In this document: positions 23,021-34,054 of the stretch, one piece after another
Numbering within the stretch: the first letter of the stretch is position 1
Layout of the letters: each line of letters opens with the position of its first letter
From: Imbricaverruca yamaguchii
Lineage: Eukaryota; Arthropoda; Thecostraca; Neoverrucidae
Direction of reading: 5' to 3'
Length of the DNA: 64,000 bases
NCBI GenBank assembly: GCA_034440575.1
Contig: JAOTOL010001657.1
Span: 1,070,001-1,134,000, forward strand
Notes under the pieces: generated by a model
Databases searched by the model: none
What the model saw: only the letters and a program-made list of their open reading frames with translations
Told to the model about the DNA's origin: nothing
Translations under genes and position numbers: made by a program

Positions 23021-24197
23021 ACAAATATCAACAACGGGCGCGGTTTTGGCCTCAATCACTAAACTCCACCGGAGAAAAAGGAGCCTTCTGTTCCATGCTA
23101 ATTCAGCTTATCAGTGTCGATGCAGTCCGGTCGGAAGAAAATCGGCGTCGATAAACAGCCGACGATCAATCCGCTGATTCGCCTCTGCGTCCTCGCACTA
23201 AGCCGCCAGCTACTGGGCGACCCGAGGCTGGCTGCGTGCCACCAAGCCCAGTGTCGGCTCGGAGAAATTGGACCGTGCCACTCGGCTGCGGCTCGTTCAT
23301 TCGCACGGGGCGGGGGAGGGGGCTGCCGGCGTCCACCCGTCGCCACGCCGCCGGCCGGCACATCACATCGTGGCACGTGACACTGTGACGTGACGTCACC
23401 ACGTGCCGGATGCCACTCGCCTGCCTGCCGGCCAAGACCGACACGCGCACACACGCCGGGCGGTGGTGACGCGAGTCGGCCCGGCCGCCGCGATCGATGC
23501 CCTCCCGGCAGTGACGGCACGGGACGAGGGCCGCACTCACCGTGCACTGCGTCACACGCGTCACCACCGGCGCCGACAGATCCAACACGGCTCGGCCAGA
23601 CTGTCGGGCTGAGCGGCGCGCGAGTCCACCAGCGGTGTACGTCACCCCCCCCCACCCCCCAATCATCCGCGACCACCAGTGCGAACCCACTCCATCCGAC
23701 TCTATTCATCCGGACGAGAACGAACTTCGCGGCTCGCCGAGGTCACGGGTCGGCGGGATCGCGCGAGTCGTACCGCACCGGCGCCCGCCAGAACCCCCGA
23801 GGGCAGCCAGGCGACCGCCGAGAGCTCCCGGGTCGGCGTTCGTCCGCACAGAAGTCGCCGCTCATCGAGCGCGAGGTAATTCACCCGACCGCCTCACCGC
23901 ATCCATCGTCGGTAACTGGCCCACATCAGTGCCGCCGGCTTTCGGTGGCAGCCCGTTAGAGGCCCGGCGGCAGCTAAAGGTAGCCTGGTGGCATCCCGAT
24001 GGCAGCTACAGCCATTGGCAGCTCTGTGACAGGCCAATGTCAGCCCGGTGGTACACCGACAGCAGGTCAGTGGTAACCTGTTTATTCCCGGGTGGTTTCC
24101 TTGGTGGTTTCCCGGCGGTCTCTCTGTGGCTGTCCGGTGGACCAAATGGAGGTAAGGTGGTGGTGGCCAAATGACGTCTGACGTCTCCTGTCAGCCA
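23021..24197. other. GC-rich unannotated segment
   Basis: CpG-rich at 23280-23880. 23960-24060 carries GGTGGCA-rich degenerate repeats. No domain found in the open frames. Confidence 0.45.
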
Positions 24198-25018
24198 TCA
24201 GCCGGAGATGTGGGATGTGGGGTGGTGAGTGGGATACGATGGTGGTGAGTGGGATGTGGTGGTAGTGGTAAGCTGAATGTGGTGGTGGTGAGTGGGATGT
24301 GGCGGTGGTGAGTGGGATGTTGCGGTGGTGAGTGGGATGTGGTGGTGGTGAGTGGGATGTGGTGGTGGTAAGTGGGATGTTGCGGTGGTGAGTGGGATGT
24401 GGTGGTGGTAAGCTGGATGTGGCGGTGGTGAGTGGGATGTTGCGGTGGTGAGTGGGATGTTGCAGTGGTGAGTGGGATGTGGCGGTGGTGAGTGGGATGT
24501 TGCGGTGGTGAGTGGGATGTGGTGGTGGTAAGCTGGATGTGGCGGTGGTGAGTGGGATGTGGTGGTGGTGAGTGGGATGTGGTGGTGGTGAGTGGGATGT
24601 TGCGGTGGTGAGTGGGATGTGGTGGTGGTGAGTGGGATGTGGTGGTGGTAAGCTGGATGTGGCGGTGGTGAGTGGGATGTGGCGGTGGTGAGTGGGATGT
24701 TGCGGTGGTGAGTGGGATGTGGCGGTGGTGAGTGGGATGTTGCGGTGGTGAGGGATGTGACAGTGGTGAGTGGTATGTGGCGGTGGTGAGTGGGATGTGG
24801 CGGTGGTGAGTGGGATGTGGTGGTGGTGAGTGGTATGTGGTGGTGGTGAGTGGGATGTGGCGGTGGTGAGTGGGATGTGGCGGTGGTGAGGGATGTGACA
24901 GTGGTGAGTGGTATGTGGTGGTGGTAAGTGGGATGTGGCGGTGGTGAGTGGGATGTGGTGGCAGAGATGTGGGATGTGGTAGCGGAGATGTGAGATGTGG
25001 TAGCGGTGAGCGGGACGA
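24198..25018. repeat. 20-bp minisatellite, 0.8 kb
   Basis: About 40 units of GTGGGATGTGGCGGTGGTGA and variants (TGTTGCGG, TGTGGTGG, GTAAGC). The plus strand is very G-rich with GG/GGG spacing that could support quadruplexes. The minus-strand open frames of over 300 codons are THHRHIPLTT repeats and are not genes. Confidence 0.96.
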
Positions 25019-25273
25019 GGCTGGGAGCAAGACGACGCGGTGGCCAACAACACATGCCAATGGGGAGCTGAATAGTACTGAATGTCGGATGGAGACGAGC
25101 GAGATTGCATGAATACGAGCGACATGACATCTCAAGAGGACCAGACGGCGTTGCGGGGAAAGACGATATGGCGGGAATCAAAAGGACCGGCTGACGCTCA
25201 GTGAGATGTGCGAATCGACGAATGAGGCCGGTGATAGAGCTGGCGGGAAGGTCTGCTGATAAATGAGGCCGTC
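25019..25273. other. Unannotated segment
   Basis: No feature seen. Confidence 0.5.
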
Positions 25274-25328
25274 AGTTAGTTATTAGGGCTTTAGGGCGCA
25301 TCGACTACACTGGTCATGTGGCGCCCAT
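25274..25328 (-). mobile_element. Solo LINE 3' tail
   Basis: The minus strand reads ATGGGCGCC...GTAGTCGATGCGCCC then TAAAGCCCTAATAACTAACT, a clear family member. Possible imperfect TSD (9 of 13 bases) at 25261-25273 and 25332-25344. Confidence 0.8.
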
Positions 25329-25384
25329 AAGAACTGAGGTCGGTGAAACAGATGAATTAACTGCCAGGGGTTTACCGGTCCATC

Positions 25385-25640
25385 TAGCGGACACTTGAGG
25401 AACTATTCTTGGACTATATGATCCTTGGATGTAAATGAACTTTGGACGTTATGAACGCTCTCCCTGGAACCAGTTTTGGAGCATGTGATCGTTGGACGAT
25501 ATCAACTTTGAACACTGCGAACGCACTCCATCCAAGACCTTTTTGACGACTTCGCTTTTTGGACGTCATGACTCTTGGACGTCGTGAGCTTTGGACGTTA
25601 CGAACTTTGATAGCAAGTGACCCCTTGGATGACACGGCCC
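25385..25640. repeat. Degenerate TTGGACGTTATGAAC repeat
   Basis: The phrase TTGGA(C/T)GT followed by (A/C)TGA(A/C) recurs about eight times at irregular 18-35 bp spacing. Confidence 0.55.
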
Positions 25641-26974
25641 TGGCCGATCACCAGGTCGCGACCGCACCCGCTGACTCACGCCACTCGGTGTGACAAACTC
25701 CGACAACCCGGGTCGGATCGGCCGCGCACTGAGCACCACCTGCTGCAGCCGGCGACAGGGTACACGACCGCCGGATGAGTCGATACCACGTCCGACCGAC
25801 GCCCGGAGGGGGGGGGGGGGCAGCTGCAACCGGGGTGGTGCGAGCATGCTCTTCTACAAACACGCCCGTGTATTTGTGTGTTTACACAGCCCACCCGACG
25901 TCCGCGTTGTGTTTGTGTTAAGCTCGGTGGCTACGGGCAATTACGGCGGGAGCACGTGACCGGCGTCACGCACGTGACGGGTGCCGCCGGATACCCCGAC
26001 GACAGAGCGCACAGCCGCGCGCCCGGCGTCCGCCACACCGTCACGCCGCCGAAGTCAATATTCACACGGCGCTGATGGAGGTCAACGTGATCGCGGGCGC
26101 GCGGCAAAAACGGCCGGCGACGCGCGCGCGCGACAATGGCGCAAGCTCGGTGTGACATCGGTGCGTCGTACGGCGACAAGTGAGCTCGATGTAAACAAAC
26201 GGCCGTATTGTCGCCGCCGCCTCCGCCGCCGTCGGCGCCGCCGTCAGCGCACCCTGCTTCTGCGCAAGTAGGCCGACGACGTGTCGACGACGTGGAGGCG
26301 ACGCCCGCGGCCGCCAGCCCGCCGCTGAACCGTGCACGACCCGCGCCGCCGGCCAGCCGTCGCACGTGCGCGCGCCAGCTGACCACGCTCTGCCGATCGT
26401 AATCGCTGCAAAAAGCCGGCACGATATTCCGACTCAATTCGGCGGTGAGTGGCACGATGCGGCCGATCGAAGTGGACGGTCGGCTGTTTTTGACCGGCGG
26501 CGGCCCGGCGTGGGAGGAGAAACGATGGCGTGTTAACCGAGGCAAGTCATACGCGGCTGCGATTGACCGGGCCGCGCGACCCGGATACGTAGAAAGTGCC
26601 GGACTGTCAGCTGAACTGTGAGCCGAGCCGGCCCAAAATCGGCCGCGGGAATCACTAGTCCCCGGGCGTGCCCTTGCAGACAAACAATCAAAACAGCTCG
26701 CGAGTAAGCCGACAAACGCTGGCATAAACTCACACAGAACTGAGCAACAACTCACAACACCCGACACAGTTCGTCAACAAACCGGCAAACCCCAAACTAT
26801 CATGCAACACCCGACTAACCAGCAGCACCTTGCCAGCCCACCGGCAACGTTTCAGCAAGCCATTGCCTCGCAAGCAGACCAACAGCATCCGACAAATTGG
26901 CCGGAAGCAGTGCACAAATATCGGTCGGTGCGGTCGATGCCTGACACAAGAGCAACAAACAGCTGTGATTTTGG
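25641..26974. other. GC/CpG-rich unannotated segment
   Basis: G12 run near 25808-25820. CpG-rich from 25990 to 26640. A 278-codon minus-strand open frame (25931-26767) shows no recognisable domain and is expected at this GC content. Confidence 0.4.
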
Positions 26975-27520
26975 ACCCGAGTGCGACAGGTTGAGACAAA
27001 CGCAACACAGCAGTCACGGGCCCGAGTGTGACGGGTCGAGACAAACGCAGCACGGCAGTCACTGACTGGGGTGTGACGGGTCGAGACAAACGCAACACAG
27101 CAGTCACTGACTGGAGTGTGACGGGTCGAGACAAACGCAACACAGCAGTCACTGACTGGGGTGTGACGGGTCGAGACAAACGCAACACAGCAGTCACTGA
27201 CTGGAGTGTGACGGGTCGAGACAAACGCAACACACAGTAGTCACTGACTGGGGTGTGACGGGTCGAGACAAACGCAACACAGCAGTCACTGACTGGAGTG
27301 TGACTGGTCGAGACAAACGCAACACACAGTAGTCACTGACTGGGGTATAACGGGTCGAGACAAACACAGCACAGCGGTCGCTGACTAGGGTGTGACGGGT
27401 CGAGACAAACGCAACACAGCAGTCACGAACCAGTGTGACGGGCCGACACAAACGCAACACAGCAGTCACGGACCGGAGTGTGACGGGTCGAGACAAACGC
27501 AGCACACGGCAGTCACGGGC
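26975..27520. repeat. 45-bp minisatellite
   Basis: About 12 units with GTGACGGGTCGAGACAAACG, then CAACACAGCAGTCACTGACT, then GG(A/G). The 45-bp unit is divisible by 3, so frames stay open in both directions. Confidence 0.96.
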
Positions 27521-27874
27521 CGACCAAGGCGGCCGCCAAATGCTCTCATTGCCTGTCACGTGACTAGCCCGCCACGAGCGGTGTGTGGACAAGAGCGGGA
27601 CGGTAAATTGTGCCCGCCCGTATTAGCAGAGTGACAAACGGCTCCTCCGCGCGGCTGTCTGGCGGTGACGGCGGCCCGGCCGACATGTCACGGCAACAGC
27701 CCACCGCCGGGCAGTGGCGGCGGCAGCGGTGGGGGGGGGGGGCAGGCCGGGGGGGGGCAGGCCGGGCGGCCGTCGCCGGGTGCGCCACTGTCACCGCCAG
27801 AGCGGCACCCGGCGCCGGCTCAATACGGACAAACACGGACACACACGCCGGCCGCCACACCGGGGCACCCCGGA
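27521..27874. other. GC-rich segment with G runs
   Basis: G11 run near 27731-27741 and G8 near 27750. No gene recognised. Confidence 0.5.
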
Positions 27875-28112
27875 CACGGTGCTGGTGGACACTCCGGACA
27901 CAGCGACTGGTGGACACTCCGGACACCGCGACTGGTGGACACTCCGAACACCCCGGCCGGTGGACACTCCGGACACCGCGACTGGTGGACACTCCGAACA
28001 CCGCGACTGGTGGACACTCCGGACACCGCGACTGGTGGACACTCCGGACACCGCGACTGGTGGACACTCCGGGCACCGCGACTGGTGGACACTCCGGACA
28101 CCGCGACTGGTG
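27875..28112. repeat. 25-bp minisatellite
   Basis: Nine to ten units of TGGTGGACACTCCGGACACC with GCGAC between. Each of the three frames reads a 25-residue cycle. Confidence 0.95.
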
Positions 28113-28512
28113 GGCCTGGGCACGCCTGTTGGCAGACAGCCCAGCCGGTGGATTAAGCTCGACACATTGCTTCCTGCACGTTGTGTATGGCACCTTGCGT
28201 CAGCACCTAATGTCCAACAACTTGTGTTTAGTACCTCGGCGGCGAATGCTGGACACGGTCAGTTGGTTTCTCGAGCGGCCAGAGGTCAGGCATGGCAGCT
28301 GGCACTCGGTGCCATCTGGCGGCCTGCCAGGACAACACGACCGGTCGGGCTTCCGGGCCCTCAGCAGCCCAACACTTGGAACCATCTAACCACACACACA
28401 CACACACACACAACAATGGCACATACCACTAGTGGAACTTTGTTGTCGGCTATGGTGAGTGCTAAAGGGCGGCGTGTCGGCACCAACTGAACTTTGGAAG
28501 TCGAGCATTACT
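28113..28512. other. Unannotated segment with (CA)n
   Basis: (CA)10 at 28391-28411. No gene seen. Confidence 0.5.
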
Positions 28513-28526
28513 GCTGTGGTGATGCC

Positions 28527-28691
28527 TTGGGTTCTTTTACGAGGCATTCAACCGCTGTCATGTAGCGTCGCCAACCTCTCACGCCGATTGGTCGCGGGTG
28601 GACTCGGTAAATACCGTCGGTTGTGATATTCGAACCCACAATCTTGCGATCAGAGTCCGACGTTCTACCCAACTGAGCTACCGCGGCCACC
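28527..28691 (-). mobile_element. tRNA-derived SINE, same family as 719-880
   Basis: The minus strand starts with a tRNA-like head: GCGGTAGCTCAGTTGGGTAG (A box), an anticodon arm around GGACTCTGATC, and GGGTTCGAATATC (B box). The body at 28562-28596 differs from the 719-880 SINE at 2 of 35 positions. The 3' part reads CTACATGACAGCGGTTGAAT, then AAAAGAACCCAAGG, alignable with the LINE tail. The flanks are GCTGTGGTGATGCC (28513-28526) and GCTGTGGTAATACC (28692-28705), a 14-bp TSD with two changes. The head differs from the 719 copy, so two tRNA types appear joined to one body. Confidence 0.88.
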
Positions 28692-28726
28692 GCTGTGGTA
28701 ATACCCGATAAATCGCTAAGTTATGC

Positions 28727-28788
<62 letters not shown>
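28727..28788. repeat. (AT)n microsatellite
   Basis: About 30 uninterrupted AT dinucleotides. Confidence 0.97.
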
Positions 28789-28818
28789 CCAGTGTCCTTT
28801 TCCGTCCCCTGGGCTCGG

Positions 28819-28873
28819 GGGCGCTGTATGACCAACGCAGTCGATGCGCCCGAAAGCCCAAATAACCAACCAA
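28819..28873 (+). mobile_element. Solo LINE 3' tail with TSD
   Basis: Well-preserved plus-strand tail starting at GGGCGCTGTATGACCAACGC and ending AATAACCAACCAA. The 11-bp repeat CCTGGGCTCGG flanks it at 28808-28818 and 28874-28884, and the match continues into GGGCGC on both sides. Confidence 0.83.
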
Positions 28874-28914
28874 CCTGGGCTCGGGGGCGCATCGGATTGC
28901 GTTGGTCATACAGC
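28874..28914 (-). mobile_element. Partial LINE 3' tail, opposite orientation
   Basis: TGGGCTCGGGGGCGCATCGG followed by ATTGCGTTGGTCATACAG is the reverse complement of the tail. The CCAA part is missing. It abuts the plus-strand copy, giving a head-to-head inverted arrangement. Confidence 0.75.
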
Positions 28915-30407
28915 CATCCATTGTCTCGCCTTGGCAATTCCAGGAAGCAGCTGTTCTTGGTGTGCCCGTTTGAAACCATGCAGCGGCCCAACATTGGACT
29001 GAAATGCTAGTCCCGCGGACACCATTTTATGATTGCGTCATCATCCGAGAGAATCACACTTTTGAAGATACAGCGTCGTACATTACGTCATTCAGCAGGA
29101 TCTTTACGACCCTGAGCCAGCCGTTCATAATTCGTAGACTCAGATGGTATCGTTAACTTGTGACTCGATTGACAGTCTAATAAAAGATTGTTACATTGAT
29201 TGGGAGGCTGTTTTATGACGGCTTTTTGTCCACGCAAACCATCTACAAGGGAAAACACAGCTCGAAAGTGACACAATCATTCAAGGCACTCGACAAACTA
29301 TTACAAGCATGATCGCTGGGACGTCACTGTCAGCTCCATGAAGCGTGATGTGCGCAGTGAACCGTAAAGCCACGCACCATTGTCGACATGTGTCGGCGGT
29401 GGTCGTCTCTCGTTCATTGTCGCCCCCCCCCCCCCCCCAACTGTAAACGTCAGCCACCGCGCACCGCTTCACATCCGAGCATTTCACGCCGTTCAAAACA
29501 ACGCCGCGCATTGCGTGAGAAGCACAGCTCGGACGAGAGCGGCGCGTCCGCGGCAGGTCGAGAAGTCGGCCGACCTTGACGCGCCGCTCTCTCCCGCTGC
29601 TCTCGCTTTCCGCGTGCGCCAGCCGGCCTGGCGCTCGCGTGCGCCAGTGGCGCGCCAGCCGGCCGAGCTGGCCGGCACGGGGAACCACGGCAAGCTTCTC
29701 CCGGCTCGCAAGACGCTCACTCCCACGGCATCGTCAATCATCGAAATCTACACCGCGCCGGCCGGCGGTAATCGCGTTATGCAACAGAGCCCCGGTTTGG
29801 GCGGCGGCGAACAAACAGCGCCGGCGTCACCGCCCCCCCCCACCCCAACACACGCAACTTGGCGGCCGTGCCCGCCCGTCGGTCGCGACGCCAGCTGATC
29901 GCGGTCCCAGCCGACCTGACGTCACGGCACGTGACAGCGATCGTTCGGCGTCACTGTGAAGCGGTGGCAGCACCGGCTCTCGTCGGCGTCACGCGCACAC
30001 CACCGTCACCCACTGAAGAGGCGCCCGATCCGGCGCCGCTCAGGGCTGGCTGACATCCTCCTTGTCGGCGAGCAGGAACATTTGACCCGCACGCTGTTCG
30101 CTCACAGGGGCCCTGGCTTTGTCGGCGCCCAGAGGGAGCTGGTCAGAAAACCCCGACAAGCTTCTACCGGCTTTCGCCAGACACCACCTGCGTTAATAGA
30201 GCAGAATCCTATTACGATACCTCCAGAGTATTCCCTAAACAATTAGATTACTGCGAGATAAGCTCCCATCTACACCCACAAAGTCCCAATTATGTTCGCA
30301 AAGACGAGGCCCTAGCATACACCACAATACACCAAGGCAAGATCTGTGTCATAATTATGAAGGACGCAAATGAGTGAATGCATAAATAAGTAAACACATA
30401 AATACTA

Positions 30408-30412
<5 letters not shown>
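28915..30412. other. Unannotated segment, partly GC-rich
   Basis: C16 run near 29424-29439, another C-rich run near 29840. CpG-rich from 29430 to 30060. No domain in the open frames. Confidence 0.45.

Positions 30413-30461
<49 letters not shown>
30413..30461. repeat. (AT)n microsatellite
   Basis: About 24 AT dinucleotides. Confidence 0.97.
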
Positions 30462-30463
<2 letters not shown>

Positions 30464-30659
30464 CAAGCGTGGCATGACGTTAGCGTAAGTTGCTCACGGC
30501 TGGCAGCGAAGGCGATGTGGCTGGTGTAGCACACAGGCCAGTCCGCCTGCCGGGTCGATATCGACTCACACGGGACAAGACGGACGACTTAGTCAACCTG
30601 TCCGTCTCGTATGCAAATGTTTACAGCGCATGACCCAAAACAGTGTATACGAGACAGAC

Positions 30660-30950
30660 AGCACATTGTGGTGTGATGGTGTAGTGGTGCGGTGGTATGA
30701 TGGTGTGATAGTGCGTGGTGTAGTGATGCAGTGGTGCCGTGGTGCGGTAGTGCGGTAGTGCGGTGGTGCGGTGGTGGTGTGATGTGTGCGGTGGTCGGTG
30801 GTGTGGTGGTGGTGGTGGTGCGGTGGTGTGATGATGCGGTGTGGTGGTGTGAGTGGTGCGGTAGTGTGGTTGTGGTGGTGCGGTGATGGTGTGGTGGTGT
30901 GATGGTGTGGTGATGTGGTGATGTGGTGGTGCGGTGGTGCCGGCGGTGAG
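30660..30950. repeat. GGTGGTG-type degenerate minisatellite
   Basis: Irregular GTGGTG(C/T)GGTGGTGTGATG words without a fixed period. Purine strand is G-rich. Confidence 0.85.
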
Positions 30951-31569
30951 CGGTGTGTCGAGCTCGGGCCGGCCGATCGTTGGCTGCGCGTGACCTCAAT
31001 TACACGGCGACCTCGCGTGCGCCCATCATTATGTCTGGTGGGCAGCCGAAACAATTGCCGACCAATCCGGCTAAACCGGCGGCCGCGAGCGTCGGCGGCG
31101 TGTTCGGAGGCGGCTGACGTCAGCCTCCGACTGACAGCGCTGACGTCAGCCTCGGACTGACGGCGCTGACGAGCCGGCCCGAGTCGAACGACACGCCCGC
31201 GGCCCGCACGACGCCCCGCCGCACTCCACCCGAGCGCCGCGCAGAGCACTCGCCAGCGCCGAGAGCACTCGCGAACATCGAAGGCTCTCTTGGCGTCGGT
31301 CGGCCGTGGCCACTCGCACTCGGGCACGCACTCGGGCCGCTGCGCCAGCCCCACGCTCCGCCGCCACTGACGCCAGTCGCACGGCACCGCTCACCTCTGT
31401 TATACAAACTTCCTCGGCCGGTCGGAACACGTGTTCAACACAGAGAATCAAACGTGTTGATTCAAGATAGGGCGGCGTTGGGAACACATTCATTTTGGTA
31501 GCGGGTAAGTACGTGGAAGTGTTCACGATCGTAAATGGCGAGGATCCGATGCGTATTTTCACTCTGCTA
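30951..31569. other. CpG-rich segment
   Basis: A 25-bp duplication of GCTGACGTCAGCCT(C/A)GGACTGA near 31110-31165 carries TGACGTCA words. No gene recognised. Confidence 0.45.
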
Positions 31570-32560
31570 CTCGGACACTTTACCAACGCCAGACTACTCG
31601 GAACATTACGTGACGCCAATCCACTAACGACTTTTAATGGCGCCAGTCAATCCACGGCCATTAATGACGCCAGAGTATTCATGACCATCAATGACACCGG
31701 TATACCCACAACCTTTAGCGACGCTAGTCTGCCCATAACGTTTAGCGGCGCTAGTATACCCACGTTTATCGGCGCTACTCTACCCACATCTTTTAGCGAC
31801 GCTAGTCTACCCACAACCTTTAGCGACGCTAGTCTACCCACAACCTTTAGCGACGCTGGTCTACCCACAACACTTAGCGACGCTAGTCTACCCACAACCT
31901 TTAGCGACGCTGGTCTACCCACAACGCTTAGCGGCGCTAGTATACCCACAACACTTAGCGACGCTAGTCTGCCCACAACCTCTAGCGACGCTAGTATACC
32001 CACAACGTTTAGCGGCGCTAGTCTACCCACAGCTTTATTGATGTTAGTCTACCAACAACGCTTAGCGGCGCTAGTATACCCACAACCTTTAGCGGCGCTA
32101 GTATACCCACAACGCTTAGCGGCGCTAGTCTACCCACAACTTTTTGTGATGTTAGCCTGCCCACAACACTTAGCGACGCTAGTCTTCCCACAACATTTAG
32201 CAACGCTAGTCTACTCACAACATTTAGCGATGCTAGTCTACCCACACCTTTAGCGATGCTAGTCTTGGCACGACCTTTACCGAGGTTAGTCTTCCGAGAA
32301 CCTTTAGCGACGGAGTTCTGTCTGGTGAATCGGAAAAGTTCTCACAACTTTTACCGACACTAGTATTCCCACAACATTCAGCGACGCTGGTCCACCCACA
32401 ACTTTTAGCGACGCTAATCTGCCCACCTTTAGCGACGCTAGTCCTCCCACTTCCTTTAGCGACCCTAATCTACCCACAACTTTTAGCGACGCTAGTATAC
32501 CCACCTTTAGTGACGTTAGTCCTCTCACATCCTTTAGCGACATCCTTCTCACATCCCTTC
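31570..32560. repeat. 27-bp minisatellite, 1 kb
   Basis: Some 35 units of TTTAGCGACGCTAGTCTACC followed by CACAACC. The first 130 bp and the end are strongly diverged. Because the unit is nine codons long, both strands remain open; the plus frame reads PTTFSDASL repeats for about 180 codons and then slips phase near 32037. Substitutions are not concentrated at third positions, so I do not call a mucin-like gene. Confidence 0.95.
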
Positions 32561-33217
32561 ATGGGGTTCACAGAATCCCCATCGCTTCCTTCAACAAGGA
32601 GCGAAAAAGCCGGCATGGAAAGTTGATTTGGGCCGCTGCTTTATGTGGTATTGCACGGTAAAATATTTATTTTAGAACAGACTGGCAGAATTGTTTCGGA
32701 TGTCAATTAGTCAAGAATGACGGCTCTAGCATGACCAGTGTCATTAGCTGTGCGGTGCTATTGCCGTGCCATCGGTGGTACCGATATCAAGCCCACCTCA
32801 CGCTAGAACCCGTATGACACAGTTGGAATCATTTCAGGCGCGGTCAGATTGAGTCAGTCTCCAAGCATCAGTGTTAACACTGATTAACAAACTAGCAGAA
32901 ACACCATTAGTAGCCAGTGATGACCTCGAATTACGACTTATCCAGCCTCGTTTTGGATGCTTCCCCATCACCAACCCGTCCTGCATCTTTGCATAATAGT
33001 CTTAGCTGCTGAAATGCTAGGAAAGGTCAGAATAGGAATAACCCCACCCGCCTTCCCTCATCCAGCATCGCAAGTGGAGCCCCTAAAGTGCGCTTGTCGC
33101 ATTAACAGACCGCCATTACACACAAAGGTCGGTCGCCAAGACCCAAAGCATAATTTAGATGACAGCGCATCCCACACCAATAGTATGGGCGTTAAATTTT
33201 ATCACATCTTCACCAAA
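32561..33217. other. Unannotated segment
   Basis: Mixed composition. Nothing recognised. Confidence 0.5.
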
Positions 33218-33320
33218 TTACCACCACATTTCATGACCTCTTCCCCAAATCAGCACATTTCATGACCTCTTCCTCAAATCAGCACCACATTTGGTAACCT
33301 CTTCCCCGGACCGGCACCCC
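33218..33320. repeat. Short tandem repeat, three units
   Basis: CACATTTCATGACCTCTTCC followed by (C/T)CAAATCAGCA, three diverged copies. Confidence 0.8.
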
Positions 33321-34050
33321 ATCACGCTAAGAACTACTCGTCTGATTGTGTGTGACGCGACCTGACCTGCCACGCCGCATACACAAGCTAAGCCATCTCC
33401 AAACCGCAATCGCCACACCGAGAACTGCACTCGCTCATCCGTCGCATTACCCCGGATCGGGTCCGGGAGCCGCCCGCAGCGTCGACGCGGCCGACGCGCC
33501 GTCGCCGACGACGCCGACGACGCCGCACACAGTCAGCTGGCGCCCGAACGAGGCGTCGCTCGGCGTGCCGCGTCAGGCTCAGCCGTGACCTCAATCTGCG
33601 ACCCATCTCGGCCCGCTGCCGGCCGACTGCGCGCGCTGGCCGGCCGCCGGCTGCAAGCGTGCCGCTTCACAGAGGAAGGTCACGGCGCGTGCTACACAAT
33701 GAGCACGTCCCTGCACAGAGGAAGGTCGCCGACGCATGTCACAATCGGGTTTGAGCACCACAGCGCCGACTAAGCGAAGCAGTCGGCTGGCGTGATCAGG
33801 TGCGCCGGCTCCTGCAACACTAGCGGCGCGCGTCACTTCAAATAATCGTCCGCCAGTAGGAACAAGCCAGAATCTCGTGTGTTTCAATTTCGATATTTGT
33901 TCTCGTGCGTTTCGTCAGGTTCGATCTGCGGATATTTACTTAAATACTGTGGGTCGTCCCTCTCACTGATGTTCGCAAACAAAGCCAAGTGACGCGGCTG
34001 ATAGGATAACAAAATGTGAAGACTATTGATGAATAATGTCAATACAAAGT
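33321..34050. other. Unannotated segment
   Basis: GC-rich 33440-33680, with a GACGCCGAC run near 33510. A GAGGAAGGTC(A/G)C duplication lies at about 33674 and 33718. Confidence 0.45.
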
Positions 34051-34054
34051 TCCC

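Noticed and set aside
24082..25181. Three minus-strand frames over 310 codons (His/Thr/Pro-rich)
   Set aside because: Direct translation of the 20-bp minisatellite in all three frames.
25931..26767. 278-codon minus-strand gene
   Set aside because: Very GC-rich DNA with few stops, no domains, and competing frames on the other strand.
26975..28112. CRISPR-like regular repeats
   Set aside because: Repeats are contiguous or vary within the unit, without distinct spacers, no cas genes are present, and the surrounding DNA is eukaryotic.
28610..28691. Functional tRNA gene
   Set aside because: Same reasons: it is the head of a SINE with a 14-bp TSD and a body shared with 719-880.
31495..32253. Mucin-like secreted protein
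   Set aside because: No signal peptide at the start, frame slip near 32037, and unit differences not biased to third codon positions.
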